The translations under genes were made by a program, and so were the position numbers. From positions 18,342 to 82,341 of the forward strand of contig JAQTZL010000010.1 in assembly GCA_028687755.1 (NCBI GenBank): DNA of 64,000 bases. Direction: 5' to 3'. This stretch comes from Candidatus Nanopelagicales bacterium (GTDB lineage: Bacteria; Actinomycetota; Actinomycetes; S36-B12). The notes beneath the pieces were generated by a model. That model had not been told where the DNA came from, searched no databases, and saw nothing but the letters and a program-made list of their open reading frames with translations. Positions 9,931 to 19,098 of this stretch are shown here, in pieces (the stretch's first letter is position 1; the number at the start of each line of letters is the position of its first letter).

Positions 9931-10058
9931 GCCGATATGACAGCGTTTACATCACCGAGGAGGTCACAGCCATGTGAATTTCAGGAAACATTTAGGTACC
10001 TACCGGGCTAAACGGGCGCCCTTGACGCGACGGACTGCCAGATTCCCCCATTCGCGGG

Positions 10059-10064
10059 TACGGT
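10059..10064 (+). promoter_or_regulatory. Putative -10 box of leaderless glgE (TACGGT)
   Basis: TACGGT, seven bases (TTGGGTC), then the ATG of glgE; no Shine-Dalgarno. Confidence 0.5.
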
Positions 10065-10071
10065 TTGGGTC

Positions 10072-12132
10072 ATGTCCCGAATCGGAAAACCTCGGTCAGA
10101 ATCTGACGTAAGCCTTTCCAATTCGCCATGGCTAGCCCCGGTCACCACAGTGGCCGCAGAGCTCTCAGGCCGCTTCCCGATCACTGATATTTCGCCTGTT
10201 GTTCTTGGCGGTAGACGAGCCGCAGCCGCTGCTGCCGGCGAATTAATTCCCATTCGAGCCACGGCCTTTCGCGAAGGTCACGACAGCTTGGGAGTTGAGG
10301 TCGTGCTTCATAACCCAGATGGCCAAGAACATTCCCGAGTGCGCATGCGCGCTAATAACGACGGCCTGGACACCTGGAGCGCACATGTGCGTCCAGACGC
10401 CATGGGGCTGTGGCATTTCAACATTGAAGCGTGGGGTGATCCTTGGGGAACGTGGACCCATCGAGCTGAAATTAAGATTCCAGCAAATCTTGATGTTGAT
10501 CTTGAATGTGAAGAAGGGGCGCGCATTCTTGAACGCGCGCTTGCGGCATTCAGTGGTGCGAACCACACACTTCTTTCAACAGTCATCAGCACGCTGCGTT
10601 CACAATTGCCCCCTCTTGTGAAACTTGCCGCAGCAACTGATCCTCAAGTTGAGCGAGCAATGCACGACAACCCGCTTCGTGAATTTGTTACCACGAGTGG
10701 CCCGTGGCCACTGCGCGTGCAACGCCGCCGTGCACTTGTTGGCGCTTGGTACGAAATGTTTCCACGCAGTGAAGGCGCAGATGTTGCGAAGAAAACATCA
10801 GGCACGTTTCGCGCCGCAACTCAACGCCTCAATGCGATTGCCGACATGGGTTTCGATGTTGTGTATGTGCCACCCATTCACCCAGTAGGTGAAGTCAACC
10901 GCAAAGGTCCAAATAACACGTTGACACCTAAGGCAGGGGACCCCGGGTCACCTTGGGCAATTGGATCAAAGGCCGGGGGGCACGATGCTGTGCATCCTGA
11001 CCTTGGAACGTTGAAGGATTTTGCTGCATTTGTGAAACATGCAAATGCACTCGGTATGGAAATTGCACTCGACCTTGCATTGCAAGCTGCACCTGATCAT
11101 CCGTGGGTAACTGCCCACCCTGAGTGGTTCACTACCCGCGCTGATGGAAGCATTGCCTACGCTGAAAATCCACCGAAAAAATACCAAGACATTTACCCAC
11201 TGAATTTCGATAACGATCCTGAAGGCCTGTACCTCGAGGTTGAACGTGTAACGCGATTTTGGGTTGAACATGGAGTTCGAATTTTCCGCGTTGATAACCC
11301 ACACACCAAGCCCGTGTGGGTGTGGGAACGACTCATCGCCGCGATCAATGCAACAGATCCTGATGTACTTTTCTTAGCGGAAGCTTTCACTCGCCCACCA
11401 ATGATGCGCGCGCTTGCCGAAGTTGGATTTCAGCAAAGTTACACCTATTTCACTTGGCGCAATGAACGCGGGGAAATTGAGCAATACCTCAACCAACTCG
11501 CTTCCAGCGCCGCTGAGTCAATGCGCCCGAACCTCTTCACGAATACTCCCGACATATTGACTGAGTATCTTCAAGACGGTGGACCGCATGCGTTCGCAAT
11601 CCGCGCGGTACTCGCTGCAACCTTGGCTCCTACCTATGGCATTTACAGCGGATTTGAACTCTTCGAGCATGTAGCGCTCAAACCTGGTAGCGAGGAGTAC
11701 CTCGATACCGAGAAGTTCCAATACCGTCCTCGCGATTGGCAGCAGGCCGATGAACTTGGCATCACGCTTGCACCGATGCTGACCAAGCTCAATCAGATTC
11801 GTCGCAATCACCCCGCTCTTCAAGACCTACGTTCCTTGAAATTCCATGCCAGCGATAACCCGAATGTCATTGCCTTTTCTAAACACGATCAAGGCGACAC
11901 GATTTTGGTGGTCGTAAATCTAGATTCCTACAACGAACACCACAGCAATATCTGGTGGGATATGCCCGCTTTTGGTCTCGAATGGAACGAACGCTTTATT
12001 GCGCAAGACCTCTTGAACGACCACTCTTGGACCTGGGAGCAGCACACATATGTACGCCTAGCACCATGGGAACAGGTCGCTCACGTGATTTACCTACCGA
12101 AGGGGTCATCAGATGGCAGCGCAATCCGCTAG
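10072..12132 (+). CDS. glgE: GlgE, alpha-1,4-glucan:maltose-1-phosphate maltosyltransferase
   Basis: Transfers maltosyl units from alpha-maltose-1-phosphate onto alpha-1,4-glucans, the elongation step of the trehalose-to-glycogen route. 686 residues, usual length: N-terminal beta domain, then a GH13_3 barrel with VVYVPPIHPVGEVNRKG, the nucleophile Asp in FRVDNPHTKP and the acid Glu in LAEAFTRPPMM, both subfamily signatures. The ATG at 10072 is preceded by TACGGT at seven bases. glgB starts 20 bases inside its end, so the pair is cotranscribed. The maltose-1-phosphate source (TreS-Pep2 or GlgM) is not in the window. Confidence 0.95.
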   Translation: MSRIGKPRSESDVSLSNSPWLAPVTTVAAELSGRFPITDISPVVLGGRRAAAAAAGELIPIRATAFREGHDSLGVEVVLHNPDGQEHSRVRMRANNDGLDTWSAHVRPDAMGLWHFNIEAWGDPWGTWTHRAEIKIPANLDVDLECEEGARILERALAAFSGANHTLLSTVISTLRSQLPPLVKLAAATDPQVERAMHDNPLREFVTTSGPWPLRVQRRRALVGAWYEMFPRSEGADVAKKTSGTFRAATQRLNAIADMGFDVVYVPPIHPVGEVNRKGPNNTLTPKAGDPGSPWAIGSKAGGHDAVHPDLGTLKDFAAFVKHANALGMEIALDLALQAAPDHPWVTAHPEWFTTRADGSIAYAENPPKKYQDIYPLNFDNDPEGLYLEVERVTRFWVEHGVRIFRVDNPHTKPVWVWERLIAAINATDPDVLFLAEAFTRPPMMRALAEVGFQQSYTYFTWRNERGEIEQYLNQLASSAAESMRPNLFTNTPDILTEYLQDGGPHAFAIRAVLAATLAPTYGIYSGFELFEHVALKPGSEEYLDTEKFQYRPRDWQQADELGITLAPMLTKLNQIRRNHPALQDLRSLKFHASDNPNVIAFSKHDQGDTILVVVNLDSYNEHHSNIWWDMPAFGLEWNERFIAQDLLNDHSWTWEQHTYVRLAPWEQVAHVIYLPKGSSDGSAIR

Positions 12133-14305
12133 CACCATCGTTATCCCCCAAAGCGATCTTGATCGCATTGTCGATGGATGGCATCACGACCCTCACAGCA
12201 TTCTTGGCCCACATATTGGAACCGACTCGGTCACTATTCGCGCGCTTCGACCATTAGCAAAAGCCGTCACAGTGGTGACGCCGACTTCACGTATTCCGAT
12301 GACACATGAATACCGTGGAATTTGGTATGCAATCGTGTCGGGAACGCAAATTCCTACCTACGCGCTCGACACAACGTACGACCAGGAAGTAATTCCTGGA
12401 GACGATCCATACCGATTTCTACCTACCTTGGGCGATGTTGATCTTCATCTCATTAGCGAGGGTCGTCACGAGGAACTCTGGAACGCACTGGGTGCTCATG
12501 TGCGCACCTACGACACTCCCCTAGGCCAAGTCACCGGCACATCGTTTGCCGTGTGGGCGCCAAGTGCTCAAGGTGTTCGTGTCAGTGGTGACTTCAACTT
12601 CTGGGATGGCACCGCACACCCAATGCGCTCCTTGGGTTCAACGGGTGTGTGGGAATTATTCATTCCCAATATTGGTAACGGTGTCACGTACAAATATCAA
12701 ATCCTTGGGCAAGACGGAGTCTGGCGCGATAAAGCTGATCCGATGGCGTATGCCACTGAGGTTCCACCAGCATCCGGTTCACGTGTTTTCACTTCGACAC
12801 ATCAGTGGACCGACCACGCCTGGCTTGCGCAGCGCGCCGCAAAAGATCCGCATCGCAACCCCATCAGCATTTATGAAGTGCACTTAGGTTCATGGCGCGA
12901 AGGCTTGACCTATCGAGAACTTGCTACGGAACTCGTTGAGTATGTAAAGCGAACGGGATTCACTCACGTTGAATTCATGCCACTTGCTGAGCACCCATAT
13001 TCACCATCTTGGGGCTACCACGTGACTTCGTACTTTGCGCCATCGTCACGCTTTGGCTCACCTGATGACTTGCGTTTTCTGATTGACGCACTTCACAACG
13101 CGGGCATCGGTGTCATCGTTGACTGGGTTCCTGCACACTTCGCCACTGACCCGTGGGCATTGGTGAAGTTTGACGGATCTGCACTCTACGAACATCCAGA
13201 TCCAAGTCGCGGTGAGCACCCTGACTGGGGTTCATTTATTTTCAATTACGGACGCACAGAAGTACGTAACTTCTTGGTTTCGAATGCCATTTACTGGCTC
13301 GAGGAGTACCACGTTGATGGCCTTCGGGTAGACGGCGTGGCTTCAATGTTGTACTTGGATTACTCGCGAAAAGCTGGTGAGTGGTACCCCAACCAATTTG
13401 GTGGTCGCGAAAACCTTGAAGCCGTTCAGTTCTTACAAGAGATGAATGCAACGGTATACAAGCGAGTACCCGGCGTTATGACTATCGCAGAGGAATCAAC
13501 TGCGTGGCCAGGCGTTACCCAGCCAACATTTAATGGTGGGCTTGGCTTTGGCTTTAAATGGAATATGGGCTGGATGCACGACTCGCTTGATTACGTCGAG
13601 CATGAGCCGATTCATCGCCAGTATCACCACAATGAAATGACCTTTTCAATGGTCTACGCCTATAGCGAGCGATTCATTTTGCCAATTTCGCATGATGAAG
13701 TCGTGCACGGTAAAGGTTCACTCATCGGCAAGATGCCTGGTGATCGTTGGCAACAGCTTGCCAATTTGCGCGCGTATCTCGGCTTCATGTGGGCTCACCC
13801 TGGGAAGAACTTGTTGTTCATGGGTTCAGAATTCGCGCAATCCCAAGAATGGAACAGCGAAAAGAGCCTTGAATGGTGGCTCCTTGAATACCCAGAACAT
13901 CAGGGCGCCCTAGCAGCAGTAATCGACCTCAACCGAGTCTATAAAGAAACACCAGCACTCTGGCAATTAGATGATCAACCACGTGGCTTTGAGTGGATTA
14001 ATGCCAATGATGCGGAAGCCAATGTGTTTTCCTGGCTTCGCTGGGATGAGTCAGGCAGTTGCGTTGCGGTCATCATCAACATGTCGCCGGTGCCGCATCA
14101 GAACTACCGCATTGCCTTGCCTTTTGTTGGTACATGGCAAGAACTTCTCAACACTGACGCACTGCACTATGGCGGCTCAGGACTGGGCAATCAAGGCGAA
14201 GTGACTGCGCTACCTAATGCTTGGAATGGACGACCAGCGTCAGCAGATGTAGTGGTTCCACCACTCTCAGCGGTGTATCTCTATTTCGATCGCGCTCGCA
14301 ACTAA
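12113..14305 (+). CDS. glgB: 1,4-alpha-glucan branching enzyme GlgB
   Basis: Introduces alpha-1,6 branches into the linear glucan made by GlgE. 730 residues with the long actinobacterial layout: extra N-terminal domain, CBM48 (SFAVWAPSAQGVRVSGDFN), then the GH13_9 barrel with EVHLGSWREG, the nucleophile region GLRVDGVASMLYLDYSRK, acid Glu in TIAEESTAWPGVT and LPISHDEVVHGKGSL. GAAGGGG lies just upstream of the ATG inside the glgE end, and the two frames overlap by 20 bases, implying translational coupling. The GlgE-GlgB pair is the core of the GlgE pathway. Confidence 0.96.
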   Translation: MAAQSASTIVIPQSDLDRIVDGWHHDPHSILGPHIGTDSVTIRALRPLAKAVTVVTPTSRIPMTHEYRGIWYAIVSGTQIPTYALDTTYDQEVIPGDDPYRFLPTLGDVDLHLISEGRHEELWNALGAHVRTYDTPLGQVTGTSFAVWAPSAQGVRVSGDFNFWDGTAHPMRSLGSTGVWELFIPNIGNGVTYKYQILGQDGVWRDKADPMAYATEVPPASGSRVFTSTHQWTDHAWLAQRAAKDPHRNPISIYEVHLGSWREGLTYRELATELVEYVKRTGFTHVEFMPLAEHPYSPSWGYHVTSYFAPSSRFGSPDDLRFLIDALHNAGIGVIVDWVPAHFATDPWALVKFDGSALYEHPDPSRGEHPDWGSFIFNYGRTEVRNFLVSNAIYWLEEYHVDGLRVDGVASMLYLDYSRKAGEWYPNQFGGRENLEAVQFLQEMNATVYKRVPGVMTIAEESTAWPGVTQPTFNGGLGFGFKWNMGWMHDSLDYVEHEPIHRQYHHNEMTFSMVYAYSERFILPISHDEVVHGKGSLIGKMPGDRWQQLANLRAYLGFMWAHPGKNLLFMGSEFAQSQEWNSEKSLEWWLLEYPEHQGALAAVIDLNRVYKETPALWQLDDQPRGFEWINANDAEANVFSWLRWDESGSCVAVIINMSPVPHQNYRIALPFVGTWQELLNTDALHYGGSGLGNQGEVTALPNAWNGRPASADVVVPPLSAVYLYFDRARN

Positions 14306-14318
14306 CTCTTAAGCACGA

Positions 14319-15233
14319 TTAGAAAAGTGCACTCGCCAAAGCGGTGCGTGCAGGAACTACCGCTGGCTCGTCCCCCGCAATCATGAACAGTTCGAGCAAG
14401 CGGGTGCGCAAGCGTGCTCGATCGTCGCCGGCGGTGACTTTGATCGCTGCGATCAAGCGACTAAACGCAGATTCCCAGTTTCCGTTCAGTACATCGGAAT
14501 CAGCGAGATCCATTTGCGCATCGACATCATTGACTGCCGCAGCGGGATTGAGCACTGCGGATTCAGTGCGTCCATACAAACCAACCATGGCCAACCCTGC
14601 TTGCGCATCAACATCATTCGGTGTCACCGCGAGCACTGCTTGATACGCATTCGCAGCTGCTTGCCAATCGCCAGCTTCAATTGCATCGAAGGCAGCGGCG
14701 AAGCGAGGATCAATTGGTTCCTCTTCGCTCACGATTTCATCCAGAACCTGTGGAGCCTCACCAACAGTTCCAGTGACGCCCTGCTGCGCCGCAATCTTCA
14801 GGACTTCAGCGATCACCGCACGAATTTGCGCTTCCGGTTGAGCGCCTTGGAACAGTGCAGCAGGTTGTCCCTTAATCACTGCGAACACGGATGGAACTGA
14901 CTGCACCTGGAAGGCCTGAGCTAAACGTGGCTGCGCATCAACGTCGATCTTTGCCAAGATCCATTTGCCGCCGGATTCTGCGGCCAGCTTTTCCAACACT
15001 GGAGAAAGTTGCTTGCAAGGGCCACACCAGGTTGCCCAGAGATCCAAGATCACTGGAACTGTTTCGGACTGGTCAATGACTGCGGATTGAAAACTTGCTT
15101 CCGTGACATCAATGACGACGCCCTCAGGCGCATTGGCCATGGCCGCTGCTGCTTGTTCTTGTTGTTGACGGGCTACCGCAAGGGCACCTAAATCAATAGC
15201 CCCGCGGCCGGCAAAAGGGGTGTTCACGTGCAT
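14319..15233 (-). CDS. Thioredoxin-domain plus TPR-like co-chaperone (CnoX/YbbN type)
   Basis: 304 residues from the ATG at 15233. The thioredoxin fold has an intact redox motif WCGPC (69-73) and the cis-Pro in VQSVPSVFAV; the C-terminal 150 residues are the helical tetratricopeptide-like region typical of YbbN/CnoX (AFDAIEAGDWQAAANAYQAV). The family protects clients from oxidation and assists folding with DnaK/GroEL. The N-terminal stretch GAIDLGALAVARQQQEQ matches actinobacterial homologues. Start choice is uncertain; the open frame goes nine codons further up and a GTG lies two codons down. In M. tuberculosis a similar protein (Rv1324, from memory) lies near glgB, as here. Confidence 0.85.
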   Translation of the reverse strand: MHVNTPFAGRGAIDLGALAVARQQQEQAAAAMANAPEGVVIDVTEASFQSAVIDQSETVPVILDLWATWCGPCKQLSPVLEKLAAESGGKWILAKIDVDAQPRLAQAFQVQSVPSVFAVIKGQPAALFQGAQPEAQIRAVIAEVLKIAAQQGVTGTVGEAPQVLDEIVSEEEPIDPRFAAAFDAIEAGDWQAAANAYQAVLAVTPNDVDAQAGLAMVGLYGRTESAVLNPAAAVNDVDAQMDLADSDVLNGNWESAFSRLIAAIKVTAGDDRARLRTRLLELFMIAGDEPAVVPARTALASALF

Positions 15234-15280
15234 ATTCTTGCTTATCGCGGCGAGGTTCATGACACACGACCGAACTCGGC

Positions 15281-15286
15281 TAGCAT
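15281..15286 (+). promoter_or_regulatory. Putative -10 box of the Rrf2 gene (TAGCAT)
   Basis: TAGCAT lies 28 bases upstream of the GTG, leaving room for a short leader that contains AGGAG (15301-15305). An example of a leadered start for contrast with the leaderless ones. Confidence 0.35.
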
Positions 15287-15314
15287 TTCCCCTAAATTTG
15301 AGGAGAATAGCGAC

Positions 15315-15788
15315 GTGTACATCTCAGCCAAGGCAGATTATGGGATGCGTGCTCTCTTGGAACTCACAGCCTCCTACTTGGCCAATCCGCAAACGTTGGT
15401 CAAAGGCGAAGCAATCAGTGAATCCCAAGAGATCCCCGGCAAATTCCTCGAAGGGATTCTGAGACAACTGCGACTTGCTGGCATCGTGGCCAGTCGAAGA
15501 GGCGCCGTGGGAGGCTACCGCCTCAATATTGCCCCACAGGACATAACTATTGCTGATGTGGTGCGCGCCCTCGATGGCCCACTTGCCGCGGTCCGAGGTC
15601 AAAGACCCGAAGACGTGGAATATGCCGGCCCCTCAGAGCACCTCAAAGAGGTCTGGGTTGCGGTACGCGCAGCGATGCGCGATGTGCTCGAACACATCAC
15701 CTTGGCTGATGTTGCGGCAAACCATTTGCCCGAACCTGTGACAAGGCTCCTAGATGAGCCAGGTGCATGGCAGCGACGCAAGCCATAG
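15315..15788 (+). CDS. Rrf2 family transcriptional regulator without iron-sulfur cysteines
   Basis: 157 residues from the GTG at 15315, which has AGGAG nine bases upstream; the open frame extends further but the family begins at YISAKADYGMRALLEL. Winged-helix DNA-binding domain (ESQEIPGKFLEGILRQLRLAGIVASRRGAVGGYRL), then a dimerisation helix. There is no cysteine in the whole protein, so it cannot bind a cluster as IscR, NsrR or RirA do; it is closer to the CymR-like, cluster-free Rrf2 proteins. Target unknown. Lies just upstream of the methylmalonyl-CoA epimerase (15 bases) and divergent from the thioredoxin protein, either of which it may regulate. Confidence 0.88.
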   Translation: MYISAKADYGMRALLELTASYLANPQTLVKGEAISESQEIPGKFLEGILRQLRLAGIVASRRGAVGGYRLNIAPQDITIADVVRALDGPLAAVRGQRPEDVEYAGPSEHLKEVWVAVRAAMRDVLEHITLADVAANHLPEPVTRLLDEPGAWQRRKP

Positions 15789-15803
15789 GGCAAGATTCAG
15801 ATC

Positions 15804-16235
15804 ATGGATCCCATTTTTAAGCGTGTAGACCACATCGGCATTGCCGTTCCAGATCTCGACGTAGCCATGAAGTTCTACGAAGAAATGTTTGGAATGAAGG
15901 TCATTCACGAAGAAGTCAACGAAGAACAAGGCGTTCGCGAATGCATGGTTGCAGTAGACGGCGGCGGAGCTCAACTTCAGCTGCTTGCCCCAACTGGCCC
16001 AGAATCAACCATCGCAAAGTTCATTGATCGCAATGGCCCTGGCATTCAGCAAATGGCATACACCGTGGATGACGTAGAGGTTGCAGCTGATGCACTTCGC
16101 GCTAAAGGCATTCGCATGTTGTACGACGCACCTCGCCGTGGCACCGGTGGTTCACGCATTAACTTTGCCCACCCAAAGGATTGCGGTGGCGTGCTTGTTG
16201 AACTCGTCGAACCAGCCAAGAACGCTGCTCACTAA
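15804..16235 (+). CDS. mce: Methylmalonyl-CoA epimerase
   Basis: Interconverts (2S)- and (2R)-methylmalonyl-CoA between propionyl-CoA carboxylase and the B12-dependent mutase. 143 residues, one vicinal-oxygen-chelate fold of two beta-alpha-beta-beta-beta modules. Metal ligands are visible: His in VDHIGIAVPDL, Gln in AQLQLLAPTG and Glu in VLVELVEP; GPGIQQMAYTVDD matches the epimerase His/Gln region. No Shine-Dalgarno; AAGATT ends six bases before the ATG, a near match to the leaderless pattern. The PduO-type adenosyltransferase further right would supply the mutase cofactor. Confidence 0.9.
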   Translation: MDPIFKRVDHIGIAVPDLDVAMKFYEEMFGMKVIHEEVNEEQGVRECMVAVDGGGAQLQLLAPTGPESTIAKFIDRNGPGIQQMAYTVDDVEVAADALRAKGIRMLYDAPRRGTGGSRINFAHPKDCGGVLVELVEPAKNAAH

Positions 16236-16247
16236 CACTGTTCATTT

Positions 16248-16469
16248 ATGCCCAACGAAATCACAACGTTCTTCCACGAACATCAAAGTGAAATCGTTGC
16301 AGTAGTCGTCGGCATGCTCGGCGCCTTGGCATTACTGGCACTCGTACGCAAAGCCATCAAGTTGTTTGTTGTGCTCGCTATAGGCGCAGCACTAATCGCA
16401 GCTTGGTGGCTTTCGCGTACCAACGATCTTGCAACGCAATTGCAAGATCTCTTTTCGTTCATCAATTAG
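16248..16469 (+). CDS. Small membrane protein of unknown function (73 aa)
   Basis: Not recognised. MPNEITTFFHEHQSEI leads into two hydrophobic segments (about 16-34 and 38-55) separated by a single RKAIK patch, then an amphipathic tail. It sits 12 bases after the epimerase and 25 before the acyltransferase, on the same strand, so it may be cotranscribed. No Shine-Dalgarno is obvious before the ATG. Small size and lack of a known domain make it uncertain, but the hydrophobicity pattern and tight spacing favour a real gene. Confidence 0.6.
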   Translation: MPNEITTFFHEHQSEIVAVVVGMLGALALLALVRKAIKLFVVLAIGAALIAAWWLSRTNDLATQLQDLFSFIN

Positions 16470-16483
16470 TCACCTCGATCTTC

Positions 16484-16489
16484 TACGAT
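16484..16489 (+). promoter_or_regulatory. Putative -10 box of the acyltransferase gene (TACGAT)
   Basis: TACGAT, five bases (GAGTC), then the GTG start; no Shine-Dalgarno. A 5-nt variant of the leaderless arrangement. Confidence 0.4.
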
Positions 16490-16494
16490 GAGTC

Positions 16495-18342
16495 GTGGCC
16501 ACTTCCCCGACCTCTAGCGATCTCGTGCGCTCTGGTCCACAAACCCCTTGGCGGCTTGATCGTGGGCGCGCATCAGGAGAAATGGGCTACCTACCGGGCC
16601 TTGACGGCATCCGCGCAGTCGCGGTAATCGGAGTTTTGCTCTATCACGCAGACCTAGGCTTCTTGCCTGGCGGATTTCTTGGCGTCGATGTCTTTTTTGT
16701 ACTGAGCGGGTTCTTGATCACCACACTTCTACTCGAACAATTCGAACGAACTGGGGCAATCAATTTCAAGAATTTTTATCTTGGACGAGTCCGCCGCCTA
16801 TTCCCTGCACTCATCGCTTTACTTATTGTAGTTGCGATTGCCTGCACATTCATTTACCAAGACGCTGCACACAAAACAGCAAGCGACATCGTCGCTTCCG
16901 CGTTATATGTCAATAACTGGTGGTACATCATCGGTGACACCTCGTACTTCGACTTCATCGCTCGACCTCCATTACTCAAACACCTGTGGTCATTAGCCGT
17001 TGAAGAACAGTTCTACTTTGTTTGGCCCATCATCGCCTTCACCTTGATGCGCATTTGGCGCAGGCGTGGAGTGCTCATTGCTTCCCTCGTACTCGCAGCG
17101 CTTTCGACTATTTGGATGCTCTATCTCTCCTTGCAACATGGGTATCCCGAACTCGCCGATCCAAGCCGGGTCTACTTCGGCACTGATTCGCACGCAATGG
17201 GCCTGCTCATTGGTGCAGCCTTGGCCAGCGTGTGGCGCCCAGGCATGGTGCAAGCCATTGTTAACCGCACTACTCGTGACGGGCTCACGGTCATTGGTCT
17301 AGCGACTCTCGCTGCTCTTCTCTTGTTCTATTTCACCGTCGGTGAATTCACGCCATGGCTCTATCGCGGCGGTTTCCTTGCTCTGGCCCTTGTTGTTGCT
17401 CTGCTGATCGTTATCTCCAGCCACCCCGGCACAAATTTCGGCCGCGCACTGGGCACTCAACCCTGGCGGTATATCGGACAACGCTCGTACGGCCTGTACT
17501 TATGGCACTGGCCAATTTTCGCGGTGACCAGGCCTGAACTCGATACCTCACTCACCGGCGTTTGGTTGCTGGTCCTTCGGCTGGCGCTGACTTTTGCCGC
17601 TGCAGAACTGAGCTACCGCTTCCTTGAAATGCCAATCCGACGAGGCGTCATCGGCCGAGCATTCAAGAAACTCGAGAGTCCAAATATGCAGGTTCGACAG
17701 CGTGCCAGATTTCAGATTATGGGCGCTGCTGTCATGGCCTTCCTCACGCTGGGTGGCTTGGGTATCGCATTTGCAAATACAGCAATGAACACCCAAACCG
17801 CTGCAGATGTTGTCGCAGCAGTTGGAAAAGAAAAACGTGTGCGCCTCGATGGGGTTGTGAATCCCACCATCACCGGCATTGGTGATTCAGTGATGCTTGG
17901 GGCCAGACCTGTGCTGCGAAAGGAACTGCCTGGAATCGCTATCGATGCCTCAGTATCGAGATTCCCTGGTGGCTTTCTCGGACCTATGCGTCGGTATGAA
18001 AGCAAAGGAATGCTTTCCCCCGTAGTGGTAATTCACACAGGCACCAACGGAACACTCACTGAATCGATGACGCGAACGATTCTCAATATCGTGAAGAAAC
18101 ATCAGCGAGTTATCTTGATTAACAACAATGTGCCGCGTAGTTGGCGCGATTCAAATAATGAAGCGATAGCAAAAGTAGCCCCCGACTTTTCAAATGTTGT
18201 GATTGCTGATTGGCGTTCAGCTTCGGTAGGCCATCCTGAATATTTCGTATCCGATCACATTCATCTCACGAAAAAAGGAGCGCGTGCCTACGCGAACTTG
18301 ATTAAAGAAGCACTCAAAGCGCCACTGAAAACAACGAGCTAG
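16495..18342 (+). CDS. Acyltransferase-3 / SGNH-hydrolase fusion membrane protein (OafA-like)
   Basis: 615 residues. The N-terminal part (about 25-390) is an acyltransferase-3 integral membrane domain of about ten or eleven helices: LPGLDGIRAVAVIGVLLYHAD, GVDVFFVLSGFLIT and WSLAVEEQFYFVWP are its signatures. After a further transmembrane helix (about 410-430) comes an exported SGNH-like domain with GDSVMLG (nucleophile Ser), GTNG and the C-terminal DHIHLT Asp-His pair. Such fusions O-acetylate cell-surface glycans or peptidoglycan, with the SGNH part accepting the acyl group outside. Its stop overlaps the convergent hydrolase stop in a shared CTAG. Confidence 0.88.
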   Translation: MATSPTSSDLVRSGPQTPWRLDRGRASGEMGYLPGLDGIRAVAVIGVLLYHADLGFLPGGFLGVDVFFVLSGFLITTLLLEQFERTGAINFKNFYLGRVRRLFPALIALLIVVAIACTFIYQDAAHKTASDIVASALYVNNWWYIIGDTSYFDFIARPPLLKHLWSLAVEEQFYFVWPIIAFTLMRIWRRRGVLIASLVLAALSTIWMLYLSLQHGYPELADPSRVYFGTDSHAMGLLIGAALASVWRPGMVQAIVNRTTRDGLTVIGLATLAALLLFYFTVGEFTPWLYRGGFLALALVVALLIVISSHPGTNFGRALGTQPWRYIGQRSYGLYLWHWPIFAVTRPELDTSLTGVWLLVLRLALTFAAAELSYRFLEMPIRRGVIGRAFKKLESPNMQVRQRARFQIMGAAVMAFLTLGGLGIAFANTAMNTQTAADVVAAVGKEKRVRLDGVVNPTITGIGDSVMLGARPVLRKELPGIAIDASVSRFPGGFLGPMRRYESKGMLSPVVVIHTGTNGTLTESMTRTILNIVKKHQRVILINNNVPRSWRDSNNEAIAKVAPDFSNVVIADWRSASVGHPEYFVSDHIHLTKKGARAYANLIKEALKAPLKTTS

Positions 18343-19088
18343 AGGTCACTCCAGCGTTCCATCGGCCCGTCCCACTCAAGAGGCAGTGGTGAATTTTGTG
18401 GGGCCACGCGAGCCACAATCTCGTTCAGCACCACACGCACTGATTTTTCGCCAACCCATAAGTGACCCGCTCCGGGAACACCGATGACTTCTGCCTGCGC
18501 AATGCGCGCAAATCTTTCAATAGCTTCCGGCGGTTGTAGATAGTCATCATTTTCAGGGACCAAGGCCGTCAGCGGTAACCCTGAATCTGCCCAACGATCA
18601 AGATCTGAAACGTGCGAAAAGCGCAATGGCGGTGACAATAAAATTGCACCGCACAGGCCCTGTTCTGTTTGACCCTTGATTGCGTGTTTCAAAATCACGT
18701 CGGTACCAAATGACCAACCCAAGACCCAAGGCGTGGGTAACCCTTGATCACGCACGAATTCCAAGGCTGCCGCTAAATCCAAACCTTCCGCATTGCCTTC
18801 ATCGAAGGTTCCTTCGCTCGTGCCATGTGGACTTGTAGTGCCCCGCGTGTTGAAGCGAAGGATGGCAATATTGGCAAGTGCCGGAAGGCGCCAGGCCATC
18901 TTGCGCAACACATGACTATCCATGAAACCGCCAGCAGTGGGCAGCGGATGACAACAAACAATTGTTGCTGTGGGTTCCCTATCTATCGGCAGCGCGAGTT
19001 CACCTACGAGTGTCAATCCATCGCTGGTGTGCAATGTGATTGGCTCACGTCGAGCGGGGAGTACCGAGTTGGCAACGATTTCTGGCAT
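18339..19088 (-). CDS. Alpha/beta hydrolase (YheT/dienelactone-hydrolase-like)
   Basis: 249 residues from the ATG at 19088, which has AAGGA seven bases upstream; an ATG at 19115 is in frame but lacks a ribosome site. Compact serine hydrolase with CCHPLPTAGG (oxyanion side), FNTRGTTSPHGTSEG, the nucleophile elbow GWSFGTD, an acidic residue in VPENDDYLQPPE and the catalytic His in PGAGHLW. Cytoplasmic, no signal peptide. The substrate is unknown. It follows the small Cys/His gene and nucS on the same strand with a gap of ten bases, suggesting an operon. Confidence 0.82.
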   Translation of the reverse strand: MPEIVANSVLPARREPITLHTSDGLTLVGELALPIDREPTATIVCCHPLPTAGGFMDSHVLRKMAWRLPALANIAILRFNTRGTTSPHGTSEGTFDEGNAEGLDLAAALEFVRDQGLPTPWVLGWSFGTDVILKHAIKGQTEQGLCGAILLSPPLRFSHVSDLDRWADSGLPLTALVPENDDYLQPPEAIERFARIAQAEVIGVPGAGHLWVGEKSVRVVLNEIVARVAPQNSPLPLEWDGPMERWSDL

Positions 19089-19098
19089 TCGATCTTCC

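Larger units (their letters stand above)
9918..10071. promoter_or_regulatory. Divergent glgP/glgE promoter region
   Basis: The 154 bases between the two start codons carry both promoters. No open reading frame, long palindrome or recognisable operator was seen. A GGAGG-like run near 9958-9964 is not positioned for either gene. Confidence 0.5.
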
